A DNA stretch of 10,010 nt from Candidatus Roizmanbacteria bacterium CG_4_9_14_0_2_um_filter_39_13 (GTDB lineage: Bacteria; Patescibacteriota; Microgenomatia; UBA1406; GWC2-37-13): NCBI GenBank assembly GCA_002788865.1, contig PFSC01000122.1, positions 1-10,010 of the forward strand. The letters run 5' to 3'. The notes below the pieces were generated by a model. The model was not told where the DNA came from. It did no database searches and saw nothing but the letters and a program-made list of their open reading frames with translations. The position numbers and the translations under genes were made by a program. This document shows positions 1 through 6,300 of the stretch, piece after piece (position 1 is the stretch's first letter; the number at the start of each line of letters is the position of its first letter).

Positions 1-106
1 AAAATAATAATTGATATATTATGATACAGTTTTGTCAAAGAGTGTGAACTCTTACGTACGTGTGTGAATCTTGCTTTTCGTATAGGAGTATTATACACTC
101 ATTTAT
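1..106 (+). promoter_or_regulatory. Leader region upstream of the pilin pair
   Basis: No gene is supported in this stretch. It contains a perfect 6-bp hairpin at 38-53 (AAGAGT, GTGA loop, ACTCTT), the palindrome ACGTACGT at 54-61, and two copies of GTGTGAA at 42-48 and 62-68, 20 bp apart. AGGAG at 84-88 could be a ribosome binding site, but it lies 18 nt before the ATG at 107, which is too far for the usual 5-9 nt. TATACA at 92-97 could instead be a weak -10 box close to the ATG. Neither reading is certain. Confidence 0.3.
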
Positions 107-403
107 ATGACTCCGACACCCCTTATCAACCCTACAACTTTCCCAGCGGTTCGGTTTGCAAACATTGGCGCGCTCATGGGGGTTCTTGTTCCACTTGCGT
201 ATATTGTAGGTGGCTTGGTGTTTGGATGGATGCTCATCTGGTCTGCATATCTCATAATAACTGCAGGAGGAGACAAAGAAAAAGTACAAAAGGCACAACA
301 GACTGCAACTTTTGCGGTAATTGGAATTCTGATGATTGTGGTTGCAGCACTCCTTGTGAATATTCTTGGTTTTATTACTAATATTGACTTTCAATTTATA
401 TGA
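107..403 (+). CDS. VirB2/TrbC-like pilin-family membrane protein (98 aa)
   Basis: This small protein has two hydrophobic helices (about residues 20-52 and 67-90) joined by a short charged loop, AGGDKEKVQKAQ. That architecture, with GG plus a charged loop after the first helix, is typical of the type IV secretion pilin-like family abundant in Patescibacteria. By analogy with VirB2/TrbC, the loop would face the cytoplasm and both ends the outside. No clear cleavable signal peptide is seen; residues 1-19 are Pro/Thr-rich. The ATG at 107 is chosen because no in-frame ATG, GTG or TTG lies between AGGAG (84-88) and it. The stop overlaps the next start as ATGA, so the two are probably translated together. 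Family membership is inferred from architecture. A pilus or DNA-transfer role is not shown, since no VirB4 or VirB6 gene is nearby. Confidence 0.75.
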   Translation: MTPTPLINPTTFPAVRFANIGALMGVLVPLAYIVGGLVFGWMLIWSAYLIITAGGDKEKVQKAQQTATFAVIGILMIVVAALLVNILGFITNIDFQFI

Positions 404-924
404 GCATCACAACTCTTATTTCCAAAGTTTTTTTTATCTCTGCTGCAGGAGTAAATAATGTATTTGGAAGCCCTATTAAACCCCCAGGTCCGGTGTTTGA
501 CAATCCAGCTACCGGTCTCGGAAAACTTGTCGTGACAACTATAAGTACATTTGTTTTATTTGCTCTCATTGCTGGCCTCATATATCTTTTGTGGGGTGCC
601 GTACAATGGGTGACCTCTGGAGGGGAGCAGGAAAAACTCGAAAAAGCCCGACTTCAGATGACTCACGCAGTCTTGGGAATCATACTTGTGGTAGCAGTCA
701 TCGGTATATTTACTGTTGTCACAGGAGACATTCTTGGGGTGATAAGGAGAGATAATGATGGAAACTGGCGCTTTGAATTACCTACAGCAAGTTCTTGTGT
801 GATCGACGGTCAAACATGTGTTCAAAGTTCTTCGATTTGTTGTAACAACAATGGATCAGTGCCACCAACTACATGTATTGAGCCAACTCCAGGAAATGGA
901 TATAAATGTCAAAAAATTCCATGA
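400..924 (+). CDS. VirB2/TrbC-like pilin with six-cysteine C-terminal tail (174 aa)
   Basis: This is a paralogue-like partner of the preceding gene, overlapping it by 4 nt (ATGA). A hydrophobic N-terminus (residues 1-20) may be a signal segment. It is followed by helix 1 (about 43-70), a charged loop with GGEQEKLEKARLQ (74-86), and helix 2 (about 89-110). The family normally ends soon after helix 2, but here about 60 further residues follow. They contain C133, C140, C147, C148, C159 and C170, spaced C-x6-C-x6-CC-x10-C-x10-C, with Gly, Asn and Pro between them. No other Cys occurs in the protein. With VirB2-like topology this tail would be outside the cell, where disulfides can form. The order C-C-CC-C-C is that of inhibitor-cystine-knot miniproteins. 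The fold is inferred; the cysteine pattern is directly seen. The tail may be an adhesive or surface-exposed tip. Confidence 0.75.
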   Translation: MSITTLISKVFFISAAGVNNVFGSPIKPPGPVFDNPATGLGKLVVTTISTFVLFALIAGLIYLLWGAVQWVTSGGEQEKLEKARLQMTHAVLGIILVVAVIGIFTVVTGDILGVIRRDNDGNWRFELPTASSCVIDGQTCVQSSSICCNNNGSVPPTTCIEPTPGNGYKCQKIP

Positions 925-927
925 TAA

Positions 928-1863
928 TTATTTTATCTTATGGACGCCTTGATAGTTTTGGTTGAATTGGAGAATGTCTAATTCAGGAAATTGATCTGCA
1001 ATCTTGTTTTGCGAGTCTGTCAAAAAAAGAATGAGCCCAGAGTTTTTCTTTAATCCACCTGCCCCGGTAACTTTCCCAACTCCATATTGCCTCAGACGAT
1101 CGATCAATTTCTGCGTCTCTTTTGACACAATACCAAGCTCAACAAGGAGTTTTTGATTTTCTTCAATCGCATCAGAAAACATTTTCATATCTTCTTTCAC
1201 TACACTCACAACCATCCGTTTTGTTGTTCGCTCAATTCCTGCAAGAACACGTTCTATTTTTTTGGGATATTGATTATATCGATTTCCCACGTGTTTGACT
1301 ACTTCAGCCGTCGATTCTACAGGTTTTCCGGTATCGATGAGAATCATCTTATCCTGGAAGCTTTTCGGAATCTTGAAATTGAGTGCAGATATTGTTTTCA
1401 AAAATTCAAACTCCTTACGATAAAAAATCAGACCTCCAAAACATGATGCACTCACATCTACCCCAGATGGCATTCCATGAAAATGCTTTTCACAGAGATA
1501 TGCGAGTGAGTTTATGGTTTGCTTATCATATTCTTTTGCAGTATAAAAATGCAAAAGTGCTGCAACCGACGCGACACAAAATGCAGCCGAAGATCCCATA
1601 CCTCGTCCTTGGGGAATGGTTGAAACAATTTCAAAGATATATTGCTCATTTTGAAAAGGAGTGTTATTTTTCTGGAGATATTTTTTGACTACGTTTTCAC
1701 AGAACTCAACTTCTTTTGTTTTATTTGGTTTTTCTTGAGGCTTACATGTTCGAACGGAAAAAGTTAATTTGAAATCTACAGCCGTCACAAACGCTGGCTT
1801 TGTATACACAACTGAGTGTTCACCTGACAGTATGATTTTCCCTGGAGCTGAGTATCTAATCAT
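928..1863 (-). CDS. mvk: Mevalonate kinase (GHMP kinase family)
   Basis: It phosphorylates mevalonate to 5-phosphomevalonate with ATP in the cytoplasm. All three GHMP-kinase motifs can be found: APGKIILSGEHSVVY (6-20), characteristic of mevalonate kinase rather than phosphomevalonate kinase; the ATP loop PQGRGMGSSAA (84-94); and KVTGAGG (264-270). HGMPSGVD (129-136) supplies the probable catalytic base D136. The 311-residue length is normal. Motif 3 continues as LKKNSG rather than the common GGC, a divergence from the textbook enzyme. The start overlaps the DUF35 stop as ATGA, so the two are probably translationally coupled. It is the last gene of the mevalonate cluster and its stop is 3 bp from the convergent pilin gene, leaving no room for a terminator between them. 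No phosphomevalonate kinase, decarboxylase or isopentenyl phosphate kinase is present here. Confidence 0.93.
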   Translation of the reverse strand: MIRYSAPGKIILSGEHSVVYTKPAFVTAVDFKLTFSVRTCKPQEKPNKTKEVEFCENVVKKYLQKNNTPFQNEQYIFEIVSTIPQGRGMGSSAAFCVASVAALLHFYTAKEYDKQTINSLAYLCEKHFHGMPSGVDVSASCFGGLIFYRKEFEFLKTISALNFKIPKSFQDKMILIDTGKPVESTAEVVKHVGNRYNQYPKKIERVLAGIERTTKRMVVSVVKEDMKMFSDAIEENQKLLVELGIVSKETQKLIDRLRQYGVGKVTGAGGLKKNSGLILFLTDSQNKIADQFPELDILQFNQNYQGVHKIK

Positions 1864-2165
1864 ATGAGTGGGACAAACTTCACGGTATATTCAAGAACTT
1901 CTTCTGGACCGACATCGCCATTTCGACGAAGAATTGTGCGAACTTTTTTCCCAATTTCACGATCAACTTTTTGGAAATCAACAAGTTGTCCGTATATTTT
2001 TTCCCCATTTTCAAGCTCTACAAGTACGACTGAATATGGAGTTTTTGCAGAGTATTGAGGTGGTGCGACATTTATCTCAGTCCACGACAGGATTTCACCT
2101 ACTTTTCCAAGAAGGAGCCGATCAGTTTTTTGTTTTCTCCACACTTTGATAGGACTTTGTGACAT
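1860..2165 (-). CDS. DUF35 OB-fold protein lacking the zinc ribbon; likely thiolase/HMG-CoA synthase scaffold
   Basis: The body matches the OB-fold half of DUF35 proteins: GEILSWTEINVAPPQY (23-38), TPYSVVLVELENGEKIYGQLVDF (42-64 region) and IGKKVRTIL (72-80). The N-terminal SPIKVWR (4-10) is also typical. In ordinary DUF35 proteins a four-cysteine zinc ribbon of about 30 residues lies between the RxxLxG segment and the OB fold. Here RLLLG (16-20) runs straight into the OB fold, and the whole 101-residue protein has no cysteine. In archaea, DUF35 bridges acetoacetyl-CoA thiolase and HMG-CoA synthase in a channelling complex, and both partners are encoded just upstream, so that role is inferred. 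The start is the ATG at 2165. No Shine-Dalgarno precedes it, only an A/T-rich leader and the 8-mer repeat. It overlaps mevalonate kinase by 4 nt. Confidence 0.85.
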   Translation of the reverse strand: MSQSPIKVWRKQKTDRLLLGKVGEILSWTEINVAPPQYSAKTPYSVVLVELENGEKIYGQLVDFQKVDREIGKKVRTILRRNGDVGPEEVLEYTVKFVPLI

Positions 2166-2190
2166 ATTTTTTTATTAAATTTATTATTTC

Positions 2191-2286
2191 TTGTTCCCTT
2201 GTTCCCTTGTTCCCTTGTTCCCTTGTTCCTTTGTTCCCTTGTTCCCTTGTTCCCTTGTTCCCTTGTTCCCTTGTTCCCTTGTTCCT
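2191..2286. repeat. 8-bp tandem repeat, 12 copies (TTGTTCCC; GGGAACAA on the coding strand)
   Basis: Twelve head-to-tail octamers fill most of the gap between the thiolase stop and the DUF35 start. Units 5 (2223-2230) and 12 (2279-2286) end in T instead of C; the other ten are identical. On the transcribed (minus) strand the array reads GGGAACAA, so units 6-11 and 1-4 each provide four or more GGG runs separated by 5-nt AACAA loops, which fits the usual G-quadruplex pattern. Near-perfect short repeats like this change copy number by replication slippage. Since 8 is not a multiple of 3 and no real gene is read through it, any effect would be on leader length or structure for DUF35 and mevalonate kinase. 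Confidence 0.95.
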
Positions 2287-2295
2287 TTGATGATT

Positions 2296-3444
2296 CTATA
2301 CTCCTAAAATTGAGACTACTGCGACTCCTCCGCTTCCTCCCACATTGTGTGCAAGCCCATACGATGCATTCTTTACTTGGCGTTTCTTTGCTTGCTGTGT
2401 GAGCTGTAAATATACTTCTCCGATTTGTTTGATTCCAGTACTTCCTACGGGGTGACCCGCAGCCTTGAGACCTCCTGAAGTATTTACAATGAGATTATTT
2501 CCTGATTCAATGTACGTAGCCATTTCTTTTGCCTGAGCTCCTCCGTGTCCTTTTTTCCAAAATCCAAGATCTTCAAGTGCGAGTATTTCAGTTATCGAAA
2601 AGCAGTCGTGAACCTCCATAACATCGATATCTTCTCGTCTGAGCTTTGCAAGCTTAAACGCATTGCTTCCAGCCACTTTCGTTGATTCCATTTCGTCAAG
2701 ACGTCTGCGACGAGCGATTGAGATCGTATCCGTGGCTGATTCTGATGCCAAAATTGTCGCAATGTTTCTATTTTTCATCATCTGAGGATCATTGGTCAAA
2801 ATCAATGCCGTAGCTCCGTCTGAAATTGGCGAACTATCAAGCACCTTCAATGGATATGCGACGTATGGACTTTCCAGAACATCGTCTATTGATATAAGTC
2901 GTCGGAAATGCGCCTTTTCATTCAAGATTCCGTGAGCATGATTTTTGACTGAAATTGCTGCAAGATGTTCTTCGGAGTATCCATACTTTTTTAGATATAC
3001 CTGAGCCATAAGCGCATATACACCAGGGAATGTGAGGCCTACTGATTGCTCCTTGTGTGATGCTGCAGTTGCCAAAGCTTGCGTGATCTCGGACGCTGTG
3101 ATATCAGTCATCTTCTCTGCACCAAGAACCAAGACTGTCTTCTTTGGGTTACTTTTCAAGTATTCATGAGCGCTATGAAAAGCCATACCTCCTGAGGCGC
3201 ACGCTGCCTCTGTACGATATATAGGAATATGGACATCAAGAAGCTCGGAGAGATGCGCAGAAAGCAAAAGTTGTCGCTCCACTACTCCACCAAGCATATT
3301 CCCAACAAATATCGCATCAAGCTGTTTCGTTTCAATGCGTAGCTCTTCCAAAATCCCAGAGGCTACTTCTAGAAATAAATCATCAAGAGATTTATCCCAA
3401 AGTTCTCCAAACTGAGTTGAATAGTATCCGATTATTGAATTCAT
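2296..3444 (-). CDS. Acetoacetyl-CoA thiolase, archaeal/SCP2-like type
   Basis: It condenses two acetyl-CoA into acetoacetyl-CoA, the first step of the mevalonate pathway. The nucleophile motif TEAACASGG (78-86) gives C82. VHDCF (278-282) is the HDxF-type motif of SCP2-like thiolases. GGLKAAGHPVGSTG (324-337) gives the catalytic H331. The usual C-terminal CxGG cysteine loop reads HNVGGSGG (366-373), without cysteine, as in the archaeal/SCP2 group rather than classical bacterial AtoB-like enzymes. The length of 382 is normal for the group. It lies 7 bp after HMG-CoA synthase, and this pairing plus DUF35 downstream is the archaeal arrangement. No Shine-Dalgarno precedes the ATG at 3444. Degradative SCP2-thiolase function is the alternative, but the context argues strongly against it. 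Confidence 0.92.
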   Translation of the reverse strand: MNSIIGYYSTQFGELWDKSLDDLFLEVASGILEELRIETKQLDAIFVGNMLGGVVERQLLLSAHLSELLDVHIPIYRTEAACASGGMAFHSAHEYLKSNPKKTVLVLGAEKMTDITASEITQALATAASHKEQSVGLTFPGVYALMAQVYLKKYGYSEEHLAAISVKNHAHGILNEKAHFRRLISIDDVLESPYVAYPLKVLDSSPISDGATALILTNDPQMMKNRNIATILASESATDTISIARRRRLDEMESTKVAGSNAFKLAKLRREDIDVMEVHDCFSITEILALEDLGFWKKGHGGAQAKEMATYIESGNNLIVNTSGGLKAAGHPVGSTGIKQIGEVYLQLTQQAKKRQVKNASYGLAHNVGGSGGVAVVSILGV

Positions 3445-3451
3445 ATGGTAT

Positions 3452-4474
3452 TTATTTCATATTCATAAATTTTGTATAGGTACTATAATCTATGTACTCC
3501 TTTTGAGAAATACTCTGTTTGAATTTCTTTCTTTTTTTGTCAATTTCTTCTGTTATATGGAGTTGTATCGCGTCTGATCCAGCTCCAGATCCATAGGATG
3601 CAAAAAGAATTTTGTCTTCAGGAAGCGCAACTTCAAGCACTGAGACAAGTCCCATAAGCGCCGACGCAGAGTATGAATTACCAAGCAGAGGTACGACGTA
3701 TCCTGCATTCATTTGCTCTTTTGTGAATCCGAGTTGTTTTGCGGCCTTGAGCGGAAAACTTCCATTTGGCATATGAAACACCACATGTTTGTAGTCCGAA
3801 GGCTTTGTTCCTGATTTTTCCAAAAGTCGCTTGACCGCTTCACCAAGATGCAAAAAATATGCAGGTACTCCGGTGAATCTTCCTGCATGCGATGGGTACT
3901 CTGCCTTTGCACGTCGCCAAAAATCTGGAGTGTCTGATGAGTATGAGTGCCAATTGATCACTTCTGCAATCACATGTTCTCTTCCCAGAAGCCATGCATT
4001 TGCACCTGAGCTTGCCGAATACTCAAGCGTATCTTTTGGTCGTGCATTTGCCTTGTCAGATGCACATACGAGTGCATGAGATATGTCTCCCGACTTCACC
4101 ATGCCTATCGCAGAGAGCAGTGCACCGGTCGCAGCCTTGCAGGCAAACTGCGTATCATATGCAAGATAGTCATGTGAAAGCATCAACCATTCTGCAAGCG
4201 AAGTCGAGGTCGGTTTGACGGCATAGGGGAATGTCTCAGAGCCCACAAAAACTGCACCAATCTTCTTTTTTAATGCGTCGTTTGCCGTCAAAAAAGATGA
4301 GGCCGCTTCATATGCCATTGTCAGTATATCTTCATCTGTACTTGCAACAGCCTTTTCGGTGATGCGAAGTGATAATTCTACCTTGTCGGCACACTTCTCC
4401 CATTGGGTTGCGATATCTTTCACTTTGATGCGATGTTTTGGAACATAAAACCCGTAATCTACTATTCCGACCAT
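3452..4474 (-). CDS. Hydroxymethylglutaryl-CoA synthase, archaeal type
   Basis: It joins acetoacetyl-CoA and acetyl-CoA to form HMG-CoA. The expected catalytic triad is present: E80 in VGSETFPYAVKPTS (77-90), C112 in YDTQFACKAATGA (106-118) and H234 in VVFHMPNGSF (231-240). The 340-residue length and the C-terminal YIDYSTYTKF segment fit the archaeal HMG-CoA synthase family, which is shorter than the eukaryotic enzyme and distinct from MvaS of Gram-positive bacteria. Parts of the gene are richer in G+C than neighbouring genes: 58% in 4081-4140 by count, against 17% in 6601-6660 of the sigma gene. It sits between HMG-CoA reductase (41-bp gap of 7-mer repeats) and thiolase (7-bp gap). In archaea the product channels through a shared CoA site with the thiolase. 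Confidence 0.93.
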   Translation of the reverse strand: MVGIVDYGFYVPKHRIKVKDIATQWEKCADKVELSLRITEKAVASTDEDILTMAYEAASSFLTANDALKKKIGAVFVGSETFPYAVKPTSTSLAEWLMLSHDYLAYDTQFACKAATGALLSAIGMVKSGDISHALVCASDKANARPKDTLEYSASSGANAWLLGREHVIAEVINWHSYSSDTPDFWRRAKAEYPSHAGRFTGVPAYFLHLGEAVKRLLEKSGTKPSDYKHVVFHMPNGSFPLKAAKQLGFTKEQMNAGYVVPLLGNSYSASALMGLVSVLEVALPEDKILFASYGSGAGSDAIQLHITEEIDKKRKKFKQSISQKEYIDYSTYTKFMNMK

Positions 4475-4480
4475 ACTATA

Positions 4481-4508
4481 ATTCTAAATTCTAAATTCTA
4501 AATTCTAA
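4481..4508. repeat. 7-bp tandem repeat, 4 copies (ATTCTAA; TTAGAAT on the coding strand)
   Basis: Four perfect heptamers make up most of the 41-bp gap between the HMG-CoA reductase stop (4516) and the HMG-CoA synthase ATG (4474). A fifth, partial match continues as ATATATTC. No Shine-Dalgarno is present in the gap. Copy number would set the distance between the two genes, which are otherwise probably cotranscribed. Confidence 0.9.
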
Positions 4509-4515
4509 ATATATT

Positions 4516-5673
4516 CTATCTCCCCAACTTTTCATGTGTTTTTGCAAGCGATCCTTCTGCAATGGAAGCAATAAGTGAAAGTTCCCCCGCAAGCACTGCA
4601 GCTCCAAGAACTTCAGCAAGCTCATCGCTTGTCTGTGTTTTAGTGATCATCCGAGCCTCTGTTTGAGTTTTCAACTTTGTACCGCCGCCAACGATGCCCA
4701 AAAGTATGTCAGGAAGATATACCGAAAAATATAAATCTCCATTTTCCAATACTTCTGCACTTGTGACTCCAAGACTTCCTTCAGATATATGAGCAAGATC
4801 CTGTCCAGTTGCGGCAAAAAATGCCGCAACGATATTTGCAAAATGTGCATTGAATCCCATTGATCCAGACATGATAGAACCTCCCCAACATTTGGCGATC
4901 ACAGTTTTTTCGATATTTCTTGGGGTCACATGCAACATTTTTTTTAACGTATCTTCAGATATGATCACTTCACCCCATATTTTTCGACCCCTTCCTTCTA
5001 TCATATTGAGCCACGAGGGTTTTTTGTCTGTATCAAAATTTCCTGCAACGGCAAGAAGGTGAGCTTTATTTTTTGATTCAACATATTCGGCTATTTTTGT
5101 CGTAGCGATCGTAACCATATTCATCCCCATTGCCTGATCCGTATCAAACTGGAACCTGACGTATACATATTTCCCCTGTTGTGAAGAATAAATATTTTTT
5201 AGTTTTAAGTGAGCCGATGTCTCCTGAGCAATCCGATCCAAGTTTTCAAGTTCTTCCTGAATCCACTTACTAAACTCCCTACCTTCTTGGATATTTTTTA
5301 CTTCAAAAACTGGTCCACGTGTCGCGCCGACATGATCTACCATGATCGTAGTACCGCCAGATTCACGAATCACCTTACACCCTCTATTTATTGATGCTAC
5401 TAAAGCACCTTCTGTTGTTGCAAGAGGGATATACGGATGGGATAATCCATTTGCTCCATGAATTGTGATCGGCCCAGCAATTCCCACTGGAATAGCCACA
5501 GCGCCTATACAATTTTCACAGTGAACCAATTCTTCGTCATCACAAAACGTACGTCCAATCATCTCAAGCGACAGGTTAAGTTCTTTTTCCATGTCCAAAC
5601 GCCGGTCAATATGATTTTTATATAATCGGAGTTTCATAATAAGATAGTCGGTAAGCCCAGTAAAATCATTCAC
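4516..5673 (-). CDS. hmgA: HMG-CoA reductase, class I type
   Basis: It reduces HMG-CoA to mevalonate with two NAD(P)H, usually the committed step. Catalytic residues match class I enzymes: E88 in LATTEGALVASINRG (84-98), K217 in NFDTDKKPSWLNMIEGRGR (212-230), D292 in ATGQDLAH (288-295), and H380 near the C-terminus (AKTHEKLGR). The cofactor motif DTDQAMGMNMVT (177-188) is also present. At 385 residues it is only the soluble catalytic part, like archaeal enzymes, with no membrane anchor. The longest frame begins with GTG at 5673; an ATG at 5637 (residue 13) is the alternative, and neither has a clear Shine-Dalgarno. It is the first mevalonate gene of the run and lies 12 bp after the Yip1-like gene. 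A 9-bp perfect hairpin lies inside it at 4808-4830. Confidence 0.95.
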   Translation of the reverse strand: MNDFTGLTDYLIMKLRLYKNHIDRRLDMEKELNLSLEMIGRTFCDDEELVHCENCIGAVAIPVGIAGPITIHGANGLSHPYIPLATTEGALVASINRGCKVIRESGGTTIMVDHVGATRGPVFEVKNIQEGREFSKWIQEELENLDRIAQETSAHLKLKNIYSSQQGKYVYVRFQFDTDQAMGMNMVTIATTKIAEYVESKNKAHLLAVAGNFDTDKKPSWLNMIEGRGRKIWGEVIISEDTLKKMLHVTPRNIEKTVIAKCWGGSIMSGSMGFNAHFANIVAAFFAATGQDLAHISEGSLGVTSAEVLENGDLYFSVYLPDILLGIVGGGTKLKTQTEARMITKTQTSDELAEVLGAAVLAGELSLIASIAEGSLAKTHEKLGR

Positions 5674-5685
5674 TCAATGAATGTT

Positions 5686-6300
5686 TTATAAAAATGGAAT
5701 TCGAAATAATCGAAGCGAATATAGAAAGAGAGAGTATGGAATCACACACGCAAGGTACAAAACCATACTATACACGATGCGGAAAAAGGTGAATCGAGTC
5801 ACGTATCGAACCGCAAGATACATGACGATAACCTTCCAAAACAGAATTGCCAGAGAAAAACTTATGTATAAAATGCTAAATCCTTTCCCTAGAAATGAAA
5901 TTGTTCGAGGTGGAGGAAGAAGATAAAAAAGCCATGAATTTACCAAAAACCACACGAGAGTTGGAATGAGAGCATATCCAAAAAGAAGAAGTGCTGGTTT
6001 GATTTTTACCTGACTGGAATTTTTTGTACTCATACGAAGAAATACAAAAAAACCAACAGTAAGAAGAAAATGAAGAGTCGTAAGCCCAAATAATACGATT
6101 GGGTGATGAAAATACTGTCTGAGATTGTCTGCGATGTAATAATACCCGCCGATACTTACGATAATGAGAATGAGCTGAACTACGTCATCATCCTCTGCGA
6201 TAGATCGCATTGTCTTGTACGGAGAAAATATCAAGCGAAATATACGACTAAAAAAAAGAAACACTGAAGACGATGTTCGTGAAATCATGTCAAAATCCAT
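5686..6300 (-). CDS. Yip1-like multi-pass membrane protein (204 aa)
   Basis: An integral membrane protein with about five predicted helices (approximately 39-58, 68-89, 103-127, 139-165 and 174-196). The soluble N-terminus has IFRLIFSPYKTMRSIAEDDD (20-39), resembling the FxxPxxxxxxI entry motif of Yip1/YckC-type proteins. The family call is tentative and the function unknown. The reading frame is open back to 6369, but that would overlap the preceding gene by 80 nt, so ATG at 6300 (11-nt overlap) is preferred. ATG at 6288, just past the neighbour's stop, is equally possible. It lies between the sigma/small membrane protein pair and HMG-CoA reductase, consistent with one transcript. Confidence 0.7.
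   Translation of the reverse strand: MDFDMISRTSSSVFLFFSRIFRLIFSPYKTMRSIAEDDDVVQLILIIVSIGGYYYIADNLRQYFHHPIVLFGLTTLHFLLTVGFFVFLRMSTKNSSQVKIKPALLLFGYALIPTLVWFLVNSWLFYLLPPPRTISFLGKGFSILYISFSLAILFWKVIVMYLAVRYVTRFTFFRIVYSMVLYLACVIPYSLFLYSLRLFRIPFL

Noticed and set aside
35..394. Minus-strand 119-residue and plus-strand 105-residue frames over the first pilin gene
   Set aside because: They overlap the two-helix pilin gene in other frames, and their Cys/His/Ser-rich sequence shows no domain.
107..924. Recoding of UGA as glycine or tryptophan (Gracilibacteria or SR1 style)
   Set aside because: UGA ends genes at sensible places (403, 924, 1860, 6290), with tight spacing to the next gene, and no conserved domain is interrupted by an in-frame UGA.
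2191..2286. Tandem array considered as a CRISPR
   Set aside because: Units are only 8 bp, directly adjacent with no spacers, and no cas genes are present.
2199..2402. Plus-strand open frame encoding repeated Pro/Leu/Cys octapeptides
   Set aside because: It is the translation of the 8-bp array, which repeats every 24 nt in any frame, running on into the antisense of the thiolase gene. There is no ribosome site and no family resemblance.
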